A stretch of DNA of 14,658 nucleotides from the NCBI GenBank assembly GCA_006227085.1, contig SBFY01000055.1:1-14658 (forward strand), given 5' to 3'. Numbering within the stretch: the first letter of the stretch is position 1; every line of letters begins with the position of its first letter. The notes below the pieces were generated by a model that saw only the letters and a list, made by a program, of their open reading frames with translations, did not search any database and had not been told where the DNA came from. Both the position numbers and the translations under genes were made by a program. Of this stretch, positions 14,379-14,658 are shown in pieces. The stretch comes from Gammaproteobacteria bacterium (lineage in GTDB: Bacteria > Pseudomonadota > Gammaproteobacteria > Pseudomonadales > M0112).

Positions 14379-14658
14379 ATGTTGCGTGTTTCCTTTCGTC
14401 ATGTGATCACCAGTGCGCTAATGCTTGCATTGGTTGCCTGTACCTCATCACCCCCAGTGGCCACATCACCGTCGACGGCTCCTGTCGCACCGGCGGCCTT
14501 GCCGATGCCGCCAGTGCCCGAGGCTGCCCCTGTGCGCCAGCCGAATCCGGCTGCGGCGGCCTTGATCGCGCAGGCAGAAAGCCATCGCTCGCGCGCGGAT
14601 TTTGCGACGGCCTCATCGTTGCTGGAACGTGCCGTGCGTATCGCTCCCACCGAACCCG
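14379..14658 (+). CDS. LpoP-like TPR lipoprotein, putative PBP1B activator (5' end only)
   Basis: The ATG at 14379 opens a frame that runs off the right edge after 93 codons. The N-terminus MLRVSFRHVITSALMLALVAC is a lipoprotein signal with lipobox LVAC and acylated C21. Thr at +2 predicts outer-membrane sorting. A 35-residue Pro/Ala/Ser-rich tether follows. From about residue 57, PAAAALIAQAESHRSRADFA then TASSLLERAVRIAPTEP has the spacing of a TPR helix pair. In P. aeruginosa the PBP1B activator LpoP is a TPR lipoprotein encoded next to the PBP1B gene (from memory), and this gene has the same layout and position. The ribosome-binding site (GCGGA) is weak. The rest of the TPR domain is outside the window, so the assignment rests on position, lipobox and one repeat. 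Confidence 0.75.
   Translation, partial: MLRVSFRHVITSALMLALVACTSSPPVATSPSTAPVAPAALPMPPVPEAAPVRQPNPAAAALIAQAESHRSRADFATASSLLERAVRIAPTEP

Noticed and set aside
1..14658. Mobile elements, CRISPR arrays, tRNA or rRNA genes, defence systems
   Set aside because: No transposase, integrase, terminal repeats, regularly spaced repeats, cloverleaf or rRNA-like sequence was seen; all genes are housekeeping types in a familiar order.

Overview
This window is a stretch of core chromosome from a moderately GC-rich gammaproteobacterium. The order purD-purH-fis-dusB-(zinc-ribbon/DUF3426 gene)-prmA-accC-accB-aroQ-dsbD matches, from memory, the P. aeruginosa PA4855 to PA4845 neighbourhood. A Pseudomonadales-like lineage is therefore the best guess. 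The short PBP1B-type mrcB followed by an LpoP-like lipoprotein gene, rather than an LpoB system, points the same way. I cannot name genus or species.

Left part, all minus strand (9645 down to 1). dsbD (7975-9645) stands alone and is followed by a 272-base intergenic region that holds a folded element and a good candidate promoter for the next operon. That operon is aroQ-accB-accC-prmA plus the zinc-ribbon/DUF3426 gene (7702 to 3142), with gaps of 24, 18, 10 and 57 bases. It combines a shikimate-pathway step, the biotin carboxylase half of acetyl-CoA carboxylase and a ribosomal-protein methyltransferase. After a 117-base gap with a twin palindrome comes dusB-fis-purH-purD (3024 to beyond base 1). 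There dusB and fis overlap by 4 bases and purine-synthesis genes follow directly. purD is cut by the left edge.

Right part. Divergent from dsbD is a two-gene plus-strand unit (9759-10924): a TPR-like lipoprotein and a PCu(A)C copper chaperone with the complete copper-ligand pattern. It ends base-to-base against a convergent PfkB-family kinase (10925-11917, minus). Divergent from the kinase, mrcB (12025-14325, plus) encodes a complete bifunctional PBP1B. It is followed by the start of a lipoprotein gene (14379 to the right edge), which is probably LpoP, the PBP1B activator of pseudomonads.

I found no mobile element, CRISPR array, tRNA, rRNA or defence module, and no gap longer than 300 bases without a gene. 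The window looks ordinary. The points worth a second look are small: a near-leaderless mrcB start, twin GGCCGGCC palindromes at the dusB-fis-pur start, a 16-bp tandem duplication across a stop codon, a structured dsbD-aroQ intergenic region, and the truncated LpoP-like gene. I do not claim a previously undescribed system.
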